NCBI RefSeq assembly: GCF_001905445.1
Contig: NZ_LIVQ01000007.1
Coordinates: forward strand, 308,766 to 372,765
Origin: Streptomyces sp. CB00455
Lineage (GTDB): Bacteria > Actinomycetota > Actinomycetes > Streptomycetales > Streptomycetaceae
Reading direction: 5' to 3'
Length of the DNA: 64,000 nucleotides
Positions 9,191 to 17,247 of this stretch are shown in pieces. The number at the start of each line of letters is the position of its first letter. Within the stretch, counting starts at the first letter, position 1. The notes beneath the pieces were generated by a model. That model ran no database searches, was not told the DNA's origin, and worked only from the letters and a program-made list of their open reading frames with translations. The translations under genes were made by a program, and so were the position numbers.

Positions 9191-9952
9191 TCAGCCCCGT
9201 TCGAAGCAGTGGGAGTGGCCGATGACGGAGAAGCCGCGGCGCTCGTACCAGTGCCGTGGCCAGTCCGTCGCATCAGCGATCAGAAACCGGGTATCGCAGT
9301 CCTTGTCGGCGGCCAGGCGCAAGGCGGCGGTCAGTACGGCATCGGCGTAACCGCGCCTGAGGTGGGCCTCCGAGGTGATCAGGTCCTCGACCTGGGCTGT
9401 GCCAGTTGCCGGGTCCATATAGAGGTCGGCCCATGAGGCGACCTCGCCCTCCTCCGTGCGGGCACCGAGGAAGCGAACGACGTCGGCCCCGCGGCGGCGG
9501 GCCTCGCGTCGCTCGACGAGGTGGCGTATGACCTCGTCGTCGACATCCGGAAGAAGGCCCTGCCAACGCCGGGCGAGTGGGATGCGTATCGCGTCGAGGT
9601 CCACCTCCTCCGCGGGCCCGGCGGCCGGCAGCGGGCCTGCGTGCAGCATGACCAGATAGGTGGAGTGGGTGTATCCAGCCCGGATCAGCGGTTCTGCGCA
9701 GGCCATTGCGACTTCGTCGTCAAGGACGGAGATCCGTCGGTGAGGCAGATGCCCCAGTGCCTCCTCCGCGATGGCGGGCACCGCCTCGGAGTCGCTGACC
9801 GTGTCGATGATGACCTGGTTGTTCGCGCGGGAATGCGCGAAGGCGTCGTCATATACGGCGAACCCGCCCGGGAGGTCGACGGTGCGCGCGGCCTGGCGGC
9901 GAGCGAAGGCCGACAGGAAGGAGTTGACCCGCTGAAGCTCTGAGTTCGGCAT
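9191..9952 (-). CDS. GNAT-family N-acetyltransferase
   Basis: A 253-residue protein of a two-lobed GNAT type frequent in actinomycetes. The C-terminal half carries strand-loop features ASWADLYMDPATGTAQVED, the acetyl-CoA pyrophosphate loop region HLRRGYADAVLTAAL and a terminal WYERRGFSVIGHSH segment typical of GNAT beta-6/7. The N-terminal half (FAVYDDAFAHSRANNQVII) is the poorly conserved lobe of this group. The start at 9952 is the first Met with family similarity. An 11-bp inverted repeat lies just upstream (9961-9991). Substrate unknown. Confidence 0.8.
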   Translation of the reverse strand: MPNSELQRVNSFLSAFARRQAARTVDLPGGFAVYDDAFAHSRANNQVIIDTVSDSEAVPAIAEEALGHLPHRRISVLDDEVAMACAEPLIRAGYTHSTYLVMLHAGPLPAAGPAEEVDLDAIRIPLARRWQGLLPDVDDEVIRHLVERREARRRGADVVRFLGARTEEGEVASWADLYMDPATGTAQVEDLITSEAHLRRGYADAVLTAALRLAADKDCDTRFLIADATDWPRHWYERRGFSVIGHSHCFERG

Positions 9953-9960
9953 GGGGGGAG

Positions 9961-9991
9961 CGTAGGCGGCCGTGGACCATGGCCGCCTACG
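9961..9991. promoter_or_regulatory. Perfect 11-bp inverted repeat before GNAT gene
   Basis: CGTAGGCGGCC and GGCCGCCTACG are separated by nine bases and end 9 bp from the start codon of the minus-strand GNAT gene. This position suits an operator or an RNA hairpin hiding the translation start. No function is proven. Confidence 0.5.
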
Positions 9992-10024
9992 AATTACCCC
10001 CGGTGGGGCGAAGGCTTCTTGGGG

Positions 10025-10256
10025 ACCTTCAATGTTATGAAAGATGGCCCTGTTCGTGAACAGGGAGTTTGATGGCTTTCTCCTGCTCGATGGGGTCATT
10101 GTCGGCGACGACCTCGCGGTTGCCGAAGTGCAACCACTCGGAGAACCCGTTGTCCGCCTCAACCTCGTTCGGGCCGGCGGTCACCCGCCGACGCATGGAC
10201 GCGTCGGAGGAATACGTCAGCAGGTGGACGGTGCGGATCACGCGGCCGACCATGCG
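10025..10256 (-). pseudogene. Tn3-family transposase fragment
   Basis: Minus-strand peptides RRRVTAGPNEVEADNGFSEW, FGNREVVADNDPIEQEKAIK and, after a frameshift, FTNRAIFHNI match the C-terminal third of Tn3-type transposases (known pattern NKVE-F-FS-W, ADNDP-EQEK, NA-IFHN). Both ends are missing. A second fragment of the same family, covering the following part, lies at 24806-24920. Confidence 0.8.
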
Positions 10257-10285
10257 CAGCCCGGCGTAGCGGGCTGCGGCGAGTT

Positions 10286-10380
10286 CCCATCAGGTGGGCG
10301 AAGAACCGCTCGACGATCCACTGCTTGGGCAGCACCACGAAACCGCGCATGTCATCGCTGCGGTCGACGATCGAAAGGAC
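10286..10380 (-). pseudogene. IS5-family transposase C-terminal fragment
   Basis: Minus-strand peptide IVDRSDDMRGFVVLPKQWIV followed by ERFFAHLM matches the conserved C-terminal block of IS5-like transposases. It abuts the Tn3 fragment, giving a composite scar. Confidence 0.75.
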
Positions 10381-10608
10381 CGCGCCCCCGCGCCCCGGTG
10401 AGCCAGACAGTCACGCTCCCGAGTACCGGCGGTGGACTGCACGGGCATCGGCACGCAAGACTGCGACACCAGTGCCTCCTGATGCTCGGTGATTCGGCAC
10501 CAGCGAGCTGTTCAGGAGGCCGTCTTCGCATGCGCCGAGCACCCGACGACCACCCAATCGAGACGGCCGTTCGAGCACCAGTCCCCAGAGCATTACGATA
10601 AGAGCCAC

Positions 10609-11112
10609 TTACGCGTCGGGGTGCTCCGGCAGGGCGAGCCAGTCCGACCAGGAGACCTCTCGGCCGAGGAAGCGCGGCTGCTCGAACGGCCAGTCGGCGG
10701 CGATCCACTGCGGCACCAGCTCGTCGAGGGCCTGCTCGACCTTGCTGCCCACCAGCTCGTCCACCACCCACCAGGAGATCTCGCCGTCCGCGCCGGCCCT
10801 CTCCGGTGGGTCGATGTAGACGCAGCCGAGCAGAGCTGTCTCCGCCGCGTCGAACAGCGCGTAGTTGAAAGACTGGTGTGCGGCGATCTCCTTCTCGTGC
10901 CGCAACAGGTCGGCCTGGTCGGCCTCGTAGGTCATGGTGGCCGCGGGCCAGCCCCAGGCTGGGCCGTAGATGGTCCACAGCCGCTCGCGCGAACCCATCA
11001 CGGCCGGATAGTCGAGCGGGGTGTCCGCCTCCCGTATCGGCCGCAGGTGATGACCACTGCCCGGCAGCGGTACCAGGACGGGATGGACGAAGTTGTCGGG
11101 GAGCCAGCTCAT
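10609..11112 (-). CDS. GNAT-like acetyltransferase
   Basis: A 167-residue protein starting MSWLPDNFVHPVLVPLPGSG. The fold signature is GNAT-like: a strand with LLGCVYIDPPERAGADGEIS followed by WWVVDELVGSKVEQALDELV in place of the usual acetyl-CoA loop, and a C-terminal FLGREVSWSDW segment. Such proteins are annotated as N-acetyltransferases in Streptomyces; the classical Q/R-x-x-G-x-G/A loop is not obvious, so activity is uncertain. It stands alone between IS relics and a hydrolase fragment. Confidence 0.7.
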   Translation of the reverse strand: MSWLPDNFVHPVLVPLPGSGHHLRPIREADTPLDYPAVMGSRERLWTIYGPAWGWPAATMTYEADQADLLRHEKEIAAHQSFNYALFDAAETALLGCVYIDPPERAGADGEISWWVVDELVGSKVEQALDELVPQWIAADWPFEQPRFLGREVSWSDWLALPEHPDA

Positions 11113-11212
11113 AGCGCCCGACCGTAGCAGCGCGCGGCCGTCCGCTCCTCTGGATTCTCCCCGTATACCGCCAGGCCCTGCTCTTATGCCCGGCAGTGCC
11201 CGCTCTCCCCGT

Positions 11213-11380
11213 TACGTCGATGACGAGGACTACCGCGGCGGGTTCAGCGCCGAGGACATCGACGAGCTGCTGGAGTCTTTGGAGCCGAACTACCTGGGCT
11301 GGTCGGCGGCGATGGCACTGGTGATCGTGGGCAACGCGGAGCGGCCGGAACTCGGCGAGGAACTGACCAACAGCTTCTGC
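11213..11380 (+). pseudogene. RsbQ-like alpha/beta hydrolase fragment
   Basis: In-frame peptide YVDDEDYRGGFSAEDIDELL then NYLGWSAAMALVIVGNAERP and ELGEELTNSFC matches the lid region of RsbQ-type hydrolases (stress-signalling partners of RsbP). The nucleophile-bearing N-terminal half and the His-bearing C-terminus are missing; after NSFC the frame runs into unrelated sequence. Confidence 0.7.
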
Positions 11381-12214
11381 GAACCGGTCGCCGCCCTGGC
11401 CGACTGGGCGCTGGACGAGGCTTGGATCCGGGAAGCATCCCGCTTTCGGGCCGCGCCGTGCAGGACGAAGGTGCCGGGGACGCCGCCCCCCTCGGCGCCC
11501 TCTTGGCCGCCCGCGCCGCGGAGGCTCCGGCCCTCGTGCGGACGCGGTGCAGGTGGCAGCGGACGCGTTCGCGCAGGCCGCCCTCGCCCGCGGCGGTCGC
11601 GGTGAGTCGCCGTGACGCGGCAGGGAACCTGCTCACCTCCAACGATCGACGGCCGCCCGGCCCCGGATCGGGGAGTGTCTCTGCCCTCCCTCGCTGCCGT
11701 CGGCCTCAGAGCCCGGGTACCGAAGGATCTGCTACACCAGCTGCCGTCGGCCCGCAGGTACCGCGCCGGCCTTTCTGTTGTCCGTAGAACTGCGTACGGG
11801 GGCCGACCGGTGAGCACGCGATCCACCTCCTCGATGCGGACCTGGCGTCGCGGGGCCGGCCGAAGGGCGCCCTGCTCTCCGCCAAGGTTGCGGCGGCGCC
11901 TTCGGTGCGTAGCCGAGGTGGCGGAGAGGGGGACGTTGCCGTCGTGCTCCGCATGCCTGCGGCCGAGCGGTCCAGAGGCGGGCATGTAAGCCAAGCGCGT
12001 GAAGCGCGGCGATATTCACTGTTAGACGTTGCCATGAACCACGGCACGGAATTCCACGTTGTTACGGTGCAATCCGGACGCTGCGCGCTGAAGCCGGTAT
12101 GGCTGCGCAAAGTGTGCGTGCGTTCTTGCTGTCCGGCCAGCCGGGTCTACCCGCGCGACACGCCAAGTGACTGCTCTCCGTTTATTCGCTTCCCTGGGAC
12201 AGGAAGGTTCCTTA
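11381..12214. other. No gene recognised; leader of collagen-like gene at its end
   Basis: Short GC-rich open frames without recognisable domains on either strand. The last 150-200 bp presumably hold the promoter of the collagen-like gene; I cannot pick a sigma-factor motif with confidence. AGGAAGG at 12201-12207 is its ribosome binding site. Confidence 0.5.
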
Positions 12215-15200
12215 ATGAGGCGTCAGTCTCTTCGTGGGGCGTGGGTCCGGGCCGTCACGATGCTCTCGGCGGCGGGTACTTTCGGCCTGTTTGCAAGTGT
12301 TGCTTCATCGACGCCCGCTCCGGCCAGCCCGGCGGCGGAGTCTGTCCTTTACTCCGTCCGTGTGCCAGGCCCGAACGGTGCTGTGAGCGCCGATTTCAAG
12401 CCTTTCCCACCGCAGGCGGCCCATGACGACGATGACGACGATGACGCATCGGGCGGCCATGAAGAGGGCGGCGGCAACCCTCATCAGCACCCACGCCCGC
12501 CTCACCAGCAGGGCCCCCAAGGCCCGCAAGGACCCCAAGGCAGTCAGGGCAGTCAGGGGTCTCAAGGCACGGGCAGTCAGGGGTTCCAGGGCAGCCAGGG
12601 CAGTCAGGGCGGTACCGGCAGTCAGGGCAGTCAGGGTGGTGCGGGCAGCCAGGGGTTCCAGGGCAGCCAGGGTGGTACGGGCAGCCAGGGAAGCCAGGGC
12701 AGCCAGGGTGGTAGGGGCCCGCAGGGCAGTCAGGGTGACGCCGGTGCGCAGGGCAGTCAGGGTGGTCTCGGCGCGCAGGGCAGTCAGGGCGGTACGGGAG
12801 CGCAGGGCAGTCAGGGTGACGCGGGAGCGCAGGGCAGCCAGGGCAGTCAGGGCGGCACGGGAACACAGGGCAGTCAGGGTGACGCGGGAGCGCAGGGCAG
12901 TCAGGGTGACGCGGGAACGCAGGGCAGCCAAGGCAGTCAGGGTGGTCTCGGCGCGCAGGGGAGCCAGGGCGGTACGGGAGCGCAGGGCGGTCAGGGGGAT
13001 GCGGGTGCACAGGGCAGTCAGGGCACTCAGGGGGGTATGGGCAGTCAGGGCAGTCAGGGCGGTCTAGGAACGCAGGGCAGTCAGGGCGGATCCGGTGCGC
13101 AGGGCAGCCAGGGCAATCAGGGCGGTGACGGCTCTCAGGGGAGTCAGGGCGGCGCCGGGCCGCAGGGCACTCAGGGCGGCGCCGGCAGCCAGGGTGATCA
13201 GGGCAGTCAGGGCGGGACCGGATCCCAGGGCAGCCAGGGCAGTCAGGGTTTTCAGGGTGGCACCGGTACGCCGGGGTCCCAGGGGGGTCCAGGTGTCCAG
13301 GGCGGTCCCGGTGTTCAGGGGGGTGCGGGTGTCCAGGGCAGTCAGGGTGGTATCGGCCCGCAGGGCTCCCAAGGCGCGCAGGGCAGTCCGGGTGGTTCCG
13401 GAGCCGGCCCGCAGGGCAGTCAGGGCAGCCCCGGTAGCCAGGGATTCCAGGGCAGTCAAGGCAGCCAGGGGGTCCAGGGCAACACTGGCGCACAAGGGGA
13501 TCAGGGCACCCAGGGATTCCAGGGGAGCCAGGGAGTGCAGGGCGGCACGGGGGCCCAGGGAAGCCAAGGCGGTGAGGGCACGCAGGGCAGCCAGGGCGGT
13601 ATCGGCGCGCAGGGCGACCAAGGCAGTCAGGGTGGTGTCGGCAGCCAGGGCAGTCAGGGTGATGCCGGTGTCCAGGGCAGTCAGGGTGATGCGGGGACGC
13701 AGGGAAGCCAGGGCAGTCAGGGCGACACCGGCAGCCAGGGCAGTCAGGGTGGCGCCGGTGTCCAGGGCAGTCAGGGTGACGCGGGGACGCAGGGAAGCCA
13801 GGGCGGCCAGGGCGGTACCGGGGCCCAGGGCAGTCAGGGCAGTCTCGGAGCCCAGGGCAGTCAGGGTGACATCGGAGCGCAGGGCAGTCAGGGCGGCGAA
13901 GGCACGCAGGGCAGCCAGGGCTTCCAGGGCGTCGTCGGCAGCCAGGGCAGTCAGGGCGGTTCAGGAGCGCAGGGAACTCAGGGCACCGAGGGCGGCACCG
14001 GCAGCCAGGGCAGTCAGGGCGCTGTCGGCAGTCAGGGTAACCAGGGCGGTACCGGCGTTCAGGGAAGCCAGGGCGGCGAGGGCGGTACCGGGGCCCAGGG
14101 CAGTCAGGGTGGTCTGGGCAACCAGGGAAGTCAGGGAACCCAGGGCGGCATGGGCACGCCGGGCACCCAGGGCAGTCAGGGCTTCCAGGGCGGTCCTGGT
14201 GTGCAGGGGGGTGCGGGTGTCCAGGGCAGTCAGGGTGGTATCGGCCCGCAGGGCTCCCAAGGTGCGCAGGGCAGCCCGGGTGGTTCCGGAGCGGGCCCGC
14301 AGGGCAGTCAGGGCAGTCCAGGCACTCAGGGGTTCCAGGGCAGCCAGGGCAACCAGGGCAACACCGGTGTGCAAGGTGACCAGGGCAGCCAGGGGTTCCA
14401 GGGCAGCCAGGGGTTCCAGGGCGGCAGCGGAACTCAGGGTGCCCAGGGCGGCACCGGAGCCCAGGGCGTGCAGGGCGGGATCGGCATGCAGGGCAGCCAA
14501 GGCAGCCAGGGTGGTGTGGGAGTCCAGGGTGGCCAGGGCGACATGGGGACGCAGGGCTTCCAGGGCAGCCAGGGCGGCATCGGGGCCCAGGGCGTGCAAG
14601 GCGGGACCGGCAGTCAGGGCAGCCAGGGCAGCCAGGGCGAGGCCGGGGCGCAGGGCACCCAAGGCGGCACCGGGCCGCAAGGCAGCCAGGGTGGTGTGGG
14701 AGTCCAGGGTGGCCAGGGCGACATGGGGACGCAGGGCTTCCAGGGCAGCCAGGGCGGCACCGGGGCCCAGGGCGTGCAAGGCGGGACCGGCAGTCAGGGC
14801 AGCCAAGGCAGCCAAGGCGACGAAGGCGTGCAGGGCACCCCGGGCGATACCGGAGCCCAGGGCAGCCAGGGCGGAACCGGAGCCCAGGGAAGTCAGGGCG
14901 GCTCGGGAACGCAGGGCAGTCAGGGCAGCCAGGGCGGTACCGGAGCCCAGGGCAGCCAAGGCGGTCTCGGCGCGCAGGGCAGCCAAGGCGACGAAGGCGC
15001 GCAGGGCAGTCAGGGATTCCAGGGCGGCACCGGTACGCAAGGGGCCCAGGGCAGCCAGGGGTTCCAGGGCGACACGGGTGTGCAGGGAACCCAGGGCGGT
15101 AGCGGAACCCAGGGGAGCCAGGGCGGTACCGGCTTCCAGGGCAGCCAGGGAGGCGAGGGCGATACCGGGGCCCAGGGCAGCCAGGGGGGTCTGGGCACCC

Positions 15201-16525
15201 AGGGAAGTCAGGGAACCCAGGGCGACACGGGCACGCCGGGCACCCAGGGCGGCCAGGGCTTCCAGGGCGGTCCTGGTGTCCAGGGGGGCCCTGGTGTGCA
15301 GGGCAGTCAGGGTGGTATCGGCCCGCAGGGCTCCCAAGGTGCGCAGGGCAGCCCGGGGGGCTCAGGAGCCGGTCCGCAGGGCAGTCAGGGCAGCCCCGGC
15401 ACTCAGGGGTTCCAGGGCAGCCAGGGCAGCCAGGGCAACACCGGCGTGCAAGGGGCCCAAGGCACCCAGGGGTTCCAGGGCGGCCAGGGATTCCAAGGCG
15501 GGGCCGGAGTCCAGGGGAGCCAGGGTGACATCGGCAGCCAGGGCAGCCAGGGCGGTAATGGCCCGCAAGGCAACCAGGGCAGCCAAGGTGACACAGGCGC
15601 TCAAGGCAGTCAGGGGTTCCAGGGTGGCGCCGGCACGCAGGGAACCCAGGGCAGTCAGGGGTCCCAGGGCGAGACCGGCACGCAGGGAACGCAGGGAGCC
15701 CAGGGGCTGCAGGGCACCCAGGGATTCCAGGGCGACACCGGAACCCAAGGTGGCGCCGGGGCCCAGGGCGGCCAAGGAGCTACCGGCGCGCAGGGTGTCC
15801 AAGGCGGCATCGGCGCGCAGGGCATGCAGGGCAACCAAGGGGCCACCGGTTCACAAGGGAGCCAGGGCGCGCAGGGGTTGCAGGGCGAGCAAGGGTTCCA
15901 GGGAGGCTCCGGAACCCAAGGTGCGCAGGGCGGCACCGGGGCCCAGGGCGGCCTAGGGGCTACCGGCGCGCAGGGTGTCCAAGGCGGCATCGGCGCGCAG
16001 GGCAGCCAGGGCAACCAAGGGGCCACCGGTGCACAAGGGGCCCGCGGCGCCCAGGGGTTCCAGGGCACGCAGGGATTCCAGGGTGGCACCGGGGCCCAGG
16101 GCGGCCAGGGAGCTGCCGGCGCCCAGGGCGTTCAAGGTGGTACCGGCGCGCAGGGCAGCCAAGGCATCGCAGGCGTGCAGGGAAGCCAGGGTTTCCAGGG
16201 CAACGCCGGCGTGCAGGGCAGTCAGGGCGGCGCCGGCGTGCAGGGCAGCCAGGGTTTCCAGGGGGCCCAAGGCGCCCAGGGCACCCAGGGCACGAGGGCC
16301 GGAGCGCAGAGCACGGTCGTTACGGCCGCCAGCGACACAGGCAACGCCGTTGCCTTGTGCCCCGCAGGAACCTTCGCCGTCGGTGGCGGCTACTCGGACC
16401 CGGCAGGAGGAGGCAGCTCCAAAATCAACTTCGACGGCCCTGTCGGCGGTTCACCGGCCATCGGCTGGCAGGCCACCGCGAATACCGTGCGGACGATCAC
16501 CGTATACGCGGTATGCACACCGTAA
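12215..16525 (+). CDS. Secreted collagen-like Gly-X-Gln repeat protein
   Basis: A 1436-residue protein. An N-terminal signal sequence (MRRQSLRGAWVRAVTMLSAA, cleavage probably after the following ASS/ASPA region) is followed by a linker with a run of seven Asp and a His/Glu/Pro-rich stretch. About 420 Gly-X-Y triplets follow, dominated by GSQ, GTQ, GAQ, GVQ, GFQ and GGT/GGA/GDT, with very few Pro. A C-terminal domain of about 75 residues with two Cys (CPAGTFAVGGG and VYAVC) resembles small caps on other streptomycete extracellular proteins. ATG 12215 is preceded by AGGAAGG. Gly in every third place argues for a collagen triple helix, with Gln in Y replacing hydroxyproline. It probably forms a surface filament. 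The TPR and glycosyltransferase genes follow on the same strand. Confidence 0.9.
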   Translation: MRRQSLRGAWVRAVTMLSAAGTFGLFASVASSTPAPASPAAESVLYSVRVPGPNGAVSADFKPFPPQAAHDDDDDDDASGGHEEGGGNPHQHPRPPHQQGPQGPQGPQGSQGSQGSQGTGSQGFQGSQGSQGGTGSQGSQGGAGSQGFQGSQGGTGSQGSQGSQGGRGPQGSQGDAGAQGSQGGLGAQGSQGGTGAQGSQGDAGAQGSQGSQGGTGTQGSQGDAGAQGSQGDAGTQGSQGSQGGLGAQGSQGGTGAQGGQGDAGAQGSQGTQGGMGSQGSQGGLGTQGSQGGSGAQGSQGNQGGDGSQGSQGGAGPQGTQGGAGSQGDQGSQGGTGSQGSQGSQGFQGGTGTPGSQGGPGVQGGPGVQGGAGVQGSQGGIGPQGSQGAQGSPGGSGAGPQGSQGSPGSQGFQGSQGSQGVQGNTGAQGDQGTQGFQGSQGVQGGTGAQGSQGGEGTQGSQGGIGAQGDQGSQGGVGSQGSQGDAGVQGSQGDAGTQGSQGSQGDTGSQGSQGGAGVQGSQGDAGTQGSQGGQGGTGAQGSQGSLGAQGSQGDIGAQGSQGGEGTQGSQGFQGVVGSQGSQGGSGAQGTQGTEGGTGSQGSQGAVGSQGNQGGTGVQGSQGGEGGTGAQGSQGGLGNQGSQGTQGGMGTPGTQGSQGFQGGPGVQGGAGVQGSQGGIGPQGSQGAQGSPGGSGAGPQGSQGSPGTQGFQGSQGNQGNTGVQGDQGSQGFQGSQGFQGGSGTQGAQGGTGAQGVQGGIGMQGSQGSQGGVGVQGGQGDMGTQGFQGSQGGIGAQGVQGGTGSQGSQGSQGEAGAQGTQGGTGPQGSQGGVGVQGGQGDMGTQGFQGSQGGTGAQGVQGGTGSQGSQGSQGDEGVQGTPGDTGAQGSQGGTGAQGSQGGSGTQGSQGSQGGTGAQGSQGGLGAQGSQGDEGAQGSQGFQGGTGTQGAQGSQGFQGDTGVQGTQGGSGTQGSQGGTGFQGSQGGEGDTGAQGSQGGLGTQGSQGTQGDTGTPGTQGGQGFQGGPGVQGGPGVQGSQGGIGPQGSQGAQGSPGGSGAGPQGSQGSPGTQGFQGSQGSQGNTGVQGAQGTQGFQGGQGFQGGAGVQGSQGDIGSQGSQGGNGPQGNQGSQGDTGAQGSQGFQGGAGTQGTQGSQGSQGETGTQGTQGAQGLQGTQGFQGDTGTQGGAGAQGGQGATGAQGVQGGIGAQGMQGNQGATGSQGSQGAQGLQGEQGFQGGSGTQGAQGGTGAQGGLGATGAQGVQGGIGAQGSQGNQGATGAQGARGAQGFQGTQGFQGGTGAQGGQGAAGAQGVQGGTGAQGSQGIAGVQGSQGFQGNAGVQGSQGGAGVQGSQGFQGAQGAQGTQGTRAGAQSTVVTAASDTGNAVALCPAGTFAVGGGYSDPAGGGSSKINFDGPVGGSPAIGWQATANTVRTITVYAVCTP
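12512..16297 (+). repeat. 9-bp-period tandem repeat coding collagen triplets
   Basis: About 3.8 kb of 9-bp units, mostly GGCAGTCAG or GGCAGCCAG variants. Higher-order structure is visible. A 180-bp unit is repeated almost exactly at 14521 and 14701, and another at 15781 and 15961. A 90-bp unit occurs near 13693 and 13783. A longer motif containing a two-residue Gly-Ala break in the triplet phase recurs at 13400, 14288 and 15365. The break accounts for the 6-bp remainder in the spacings of 888 and 1077 bp. Confidence 0.95.
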
Positions 16526-16608
16526 GCCCAAGCCGTGAGTTCCCCGCTGTCTCTGCCGGCGGCCCGCTCAGTCGCGTTACCCCATCGGCGAGGTAGAGGT
16601 AGACCCCT

Positions 16609-17247
16609 GTGAAAAAGCGGATCGTACTGTGGACCGGACTCGCCGCAGCAGTCGTGCTCGCCAATGCGGCGACCGGTTGGGTTCAGCTGTTCACAGGGGG
16701 CCCCGAGCCCACTCCTCCATCTGTCTCCGGACCCCAGGCGCCCGCGGACAAGCGTGCAGCGCGGGCGGAGGCACTGCTCCAAGTGGGCATCAAGCAGGGC
16801 GAGAACAAGGACTTCGCCGGAGCGACGCGTAGCTTCCGGCAGGTCCTGGACCTGAACCCCGCCACCAAACTCGCCTGGTACAACCTCGGCGTCATCGCCC
16901 AGCACGACAACAGGACAACCGACGCCCGCACGGCTTACGACCACGCCCTCAAGATCGACCCGAATTTCGCATCCGCCCTCTACAACAAGGCGCTCCTGAT
17001 CGAATCGAGCCACCCCGATCAGACGATCGCAATCCTGCGGCGCATCGTGCGCGCCGACCCCAAGGCCGCCACGGCCTATCTGCACCTTGGACAGGCCCTG
17101 GCGAAGAAGGACCGTGACGGCGAGGCGGAGGACGCCTTCGCCCTCGCCGTCCGCGCCGACCCATCGCTCCTGCGGTTCGTCCCGGATGACTTCCGGGACG
17201 CCGCGAGCACAGCATCGACGGCCACTGAGACAGGTACCACGAGATGA
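16609..17247 (+). CDS. Membrane-anchored TPR protein
   Basis: A 212-residue protein from a GTG start with AGGTAGAGGT upstream. The N-terminus MKKRIVLWTGLAAAVVLANA is a signal anchor, a Pro/Ser linker follows (to about residue 45), then four tetratricopeptide repeats (about 50-185) with the usual W-LG, A-Y--A and P-32 features, such as AWYNLGVIAQ and ALKIDP. TPRs are protein-docking modules, so a scaffold on the outer face of the membrane is likely. It lies 83 bp after the collagen-like gene and overlaps the glycosyltransferase gene by 4 bp (ATGA), which indicates translational coupling. Confidence 0.85.
   Translation: MKKRIVLWTGLAAAVVLANAATGWVQLFTGGPEPTPPSVSGPQAPADKRAARAEALLQVGIKQGENKDFAGATRSFRQVLDLNPATKLAWYNLGVIAQHDNRTTDARTAYDHALKIDPNFASALYNKALLIESSHPDQTIAILRRIVRADPKAATAYLHLGQALAKKDRDGEAEDAFALAVRADPSLLRFVPDDFRDAASTASTATETGTTR

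Noticed and set aside
12305..16270. Long open frames on the minus strand and other plus frames across the collagen repeat (up to 953 codons)
   Set aside because: A 9-bp GC-rich repeat without stop-like triplets keeps all frames open. Signal peptide, ribosome binding site and Gly periodicity select one frame.
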